Source: Prevotella sp. (GTDB taxonomy: Bacteria > Bacteroidota > Bacteroidia > Bacteroidales > Bacteroidaceae). Taken from it: a DNA stretch of 64,000 nucleotides. Position numbers and translations under genes: made by a program. Below the pieces are notes generated by a model. It saw only the letters and a program-made list of their open reading frames with translations. It was not told the origin of the DNA and ran no database searches. Positions 63,506-64,000 of this stretch are shown one piece after another (positions within the stretch are counted from its first letter, which is position 1; the number at the start of each line of letters is the position of its first letter). Location of the stretch: NCBI GenBank assembly GCA_017541365.1, contig JAFXZF010000010.1, positions 56,892 through 120,891 on the forward strand. Direction: 5' to 3'.

Positions 63506-63850
63506 TTATCTTAAAATCTTCGCCTTCTGCAGGTTCGTCATCTCGTTCCAGAAGTCAGACTGCTCCGCTTCGTCAAAGCCGTCCATTGACATAGCATCCA
63601 ATATAGCATCCAGCAGTTGCTCATTAGAGATTTGCAGTTCAGGGTCTAAGTCTATAGGCATCGTCAATATGTCACCCATCGACCCTATATGCACGTTGGT
63701 CACTGCTATGCCTTTGTCCTTCTTCCTCACCACTATATTCCTTTGAATGCAATATTCAGGAGCGGTGTTGCACAATTCCTGAAACAGCACATTCGACGCA
63801 TATTTCCCTGCATCTACAGATGATATGAGGCTCGGAGAGTTATAACACAA
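63506..63850 (-). CDS. Unrecognised protein, possibly the 3' part of a broken gene
   Basis: The open frame encodes up to 114 residues and begins, at earliest, with a TTG immediately after an in-frame TAA (63851-63853). The frame upstream of that stop is also open to the window edge, so this may be the second half of one longer gene split by a nonsense codon. A GTG about 20 codons in is another possible start. The C-terminal part is acidic and helical (LLDAILDAMSMDGFDEAEQ). No family recognised. Confidence 0.5.
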   Translation of the reverse strand: MCYNSPSLISSVDAGKYASNVLFQELCNTAPEYCIQRNIVVRKKDKGIAVTNVHIGSMGDILTMPIDLDPELQISNEQLLDAILDAMSMDGFDEAEQSDFWNEMTNLQKAKILR

Positions 63851-64000
63851 TTAGATATCAAAGTGAGAAGCAAGCCATTGTTCTTGCTCTTCAGTTAGTT
63901 TCTTGTACTGAACATATCTACTTATGCCATGCTCCTCTAATTCGTTATGATCAAGACCTTTGCCATAATATACAGGCGCAATATTCTTCAACTTGAAGCA
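63851..64000 (-). CDS. C-terminal fragment of a gene running off the window
   Basis: Forty-nine codons are visible, ending SHFDI and TAA. The text contains NIAPVYYGKGLDHNELEEHG, which loosely resembles the target-recognition start of type I restriction specificity subunits (a YGKGL-like motif), and ends LTEEQEQWLASHFDI. The resemblance is weak and the rest of the gene is outside the window. It is in the same frame as 63506-63850. Confidence 0.4.
   Translation of the reverse strand, partial: CFKLKNIAPVYYGKGLDHNELEEHGISRYVQYKKLTEEQEQWLASHFDI

Overview
The window looks like a contiguous piece of a Bacteroidales chromosome, most likely Prevotella or a close relative. Almost every recognisable promoter has the Bacteroidetes form (TTTG, about 19-20 bases, TAnnTTTG), ribosome binding sites are weak, and the gene content is typical of the group: a LolA-like protein downstream of a probable FtsK end, a membrane-spanning HU/LysM protein, a DUF4954 protein, an Lnb/DUF4105 protein, a GH43 lipoprotein and a DPE2-type amylomaltase. 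I see no phage, insertion sequence, CRISPR array or rRNA. Most of the window is housekeeping DNA.

Layout. 1-5084: end of probable ftsK, LolA-like, RNase Z, PHP phosphatase, glutaminyl-tRNA synthetase, DedA. 5085-5570: a gene-free stretch that I read as a two-small-RNA locus. 5571-11646: DUF2520 dehydrogenase, then a coenzyme A cluster (panB, panC, panD, coaBC, coaX) ending in an N-acetylglucosamine-kinase-like gene. 11658-22866, minus strand: a lipoprotein/TPR pair, then a long probable operon ftsY-rimO-HU-HU/LysM-lon-tgt-lptF-DEAD helicase. 23044-31981: acyl-CoA synthetase, ligA with an orphan ATP-grasp gene and GH43 on the minus strand, then trmD, recF and a DciA-like gene on the plus strand. 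32024-49404, minus strand: yidC, a 709-base gene-free stretch, malQ, a calcium/sodium antiporter, TrpB2, fumarase, an M16 protease, a DUF4954 protein, hflX and recG. 49642-62395: a phosphohexomutase, an envelope-biogenesis group (periplasmic PPIase, CNNM/CorC protein, LptC, outer-membrane barrel), lnb, secA and an unknown gene. 62511-64000: tRNA-Arg(TCT), degenerate copies of its 3' end, a YgjP-like metalloprotease, and unrecognised genes at the right edge.

Functional themes are protein export and envelope building (SecA, YidC, FtsY, LptC, LptF, LolA, Lnb, periplasmic PPIase, barrel), translation and tRNA modification (GlnRS, Tgt, TrmD, RimO, RNase Z, HflX), DNA repair (LigA, RecF, RecG) and a near-complete CoA pathway.

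The best leads are: (1) the intergenic locus at 5137-5513, where two oppositely transcribed small RNA candidates carry a shared direct repeat and so would be partly antisense to each other; (2) an HU domain joined through a transmembrane segment to a periplasmic LysM domain, encoded beside a normal HU and lon; (3) four alternating TTGCACA/TGTGCAA half-sites spaced about two helical turns apart over the acyl-CoA synthetase promoter; (4) a beta-clamp-binding QLSLF tail on LigA; (5) short tandem arrays of 6-, 7-, 8- and 9-base units in many intergenic gaps, some supplying the stop codon of the neighbouring gene; (6) several start codons only 4-8 bases from a -7 box, which implies leaderless or nearly leaderless mRNAs.
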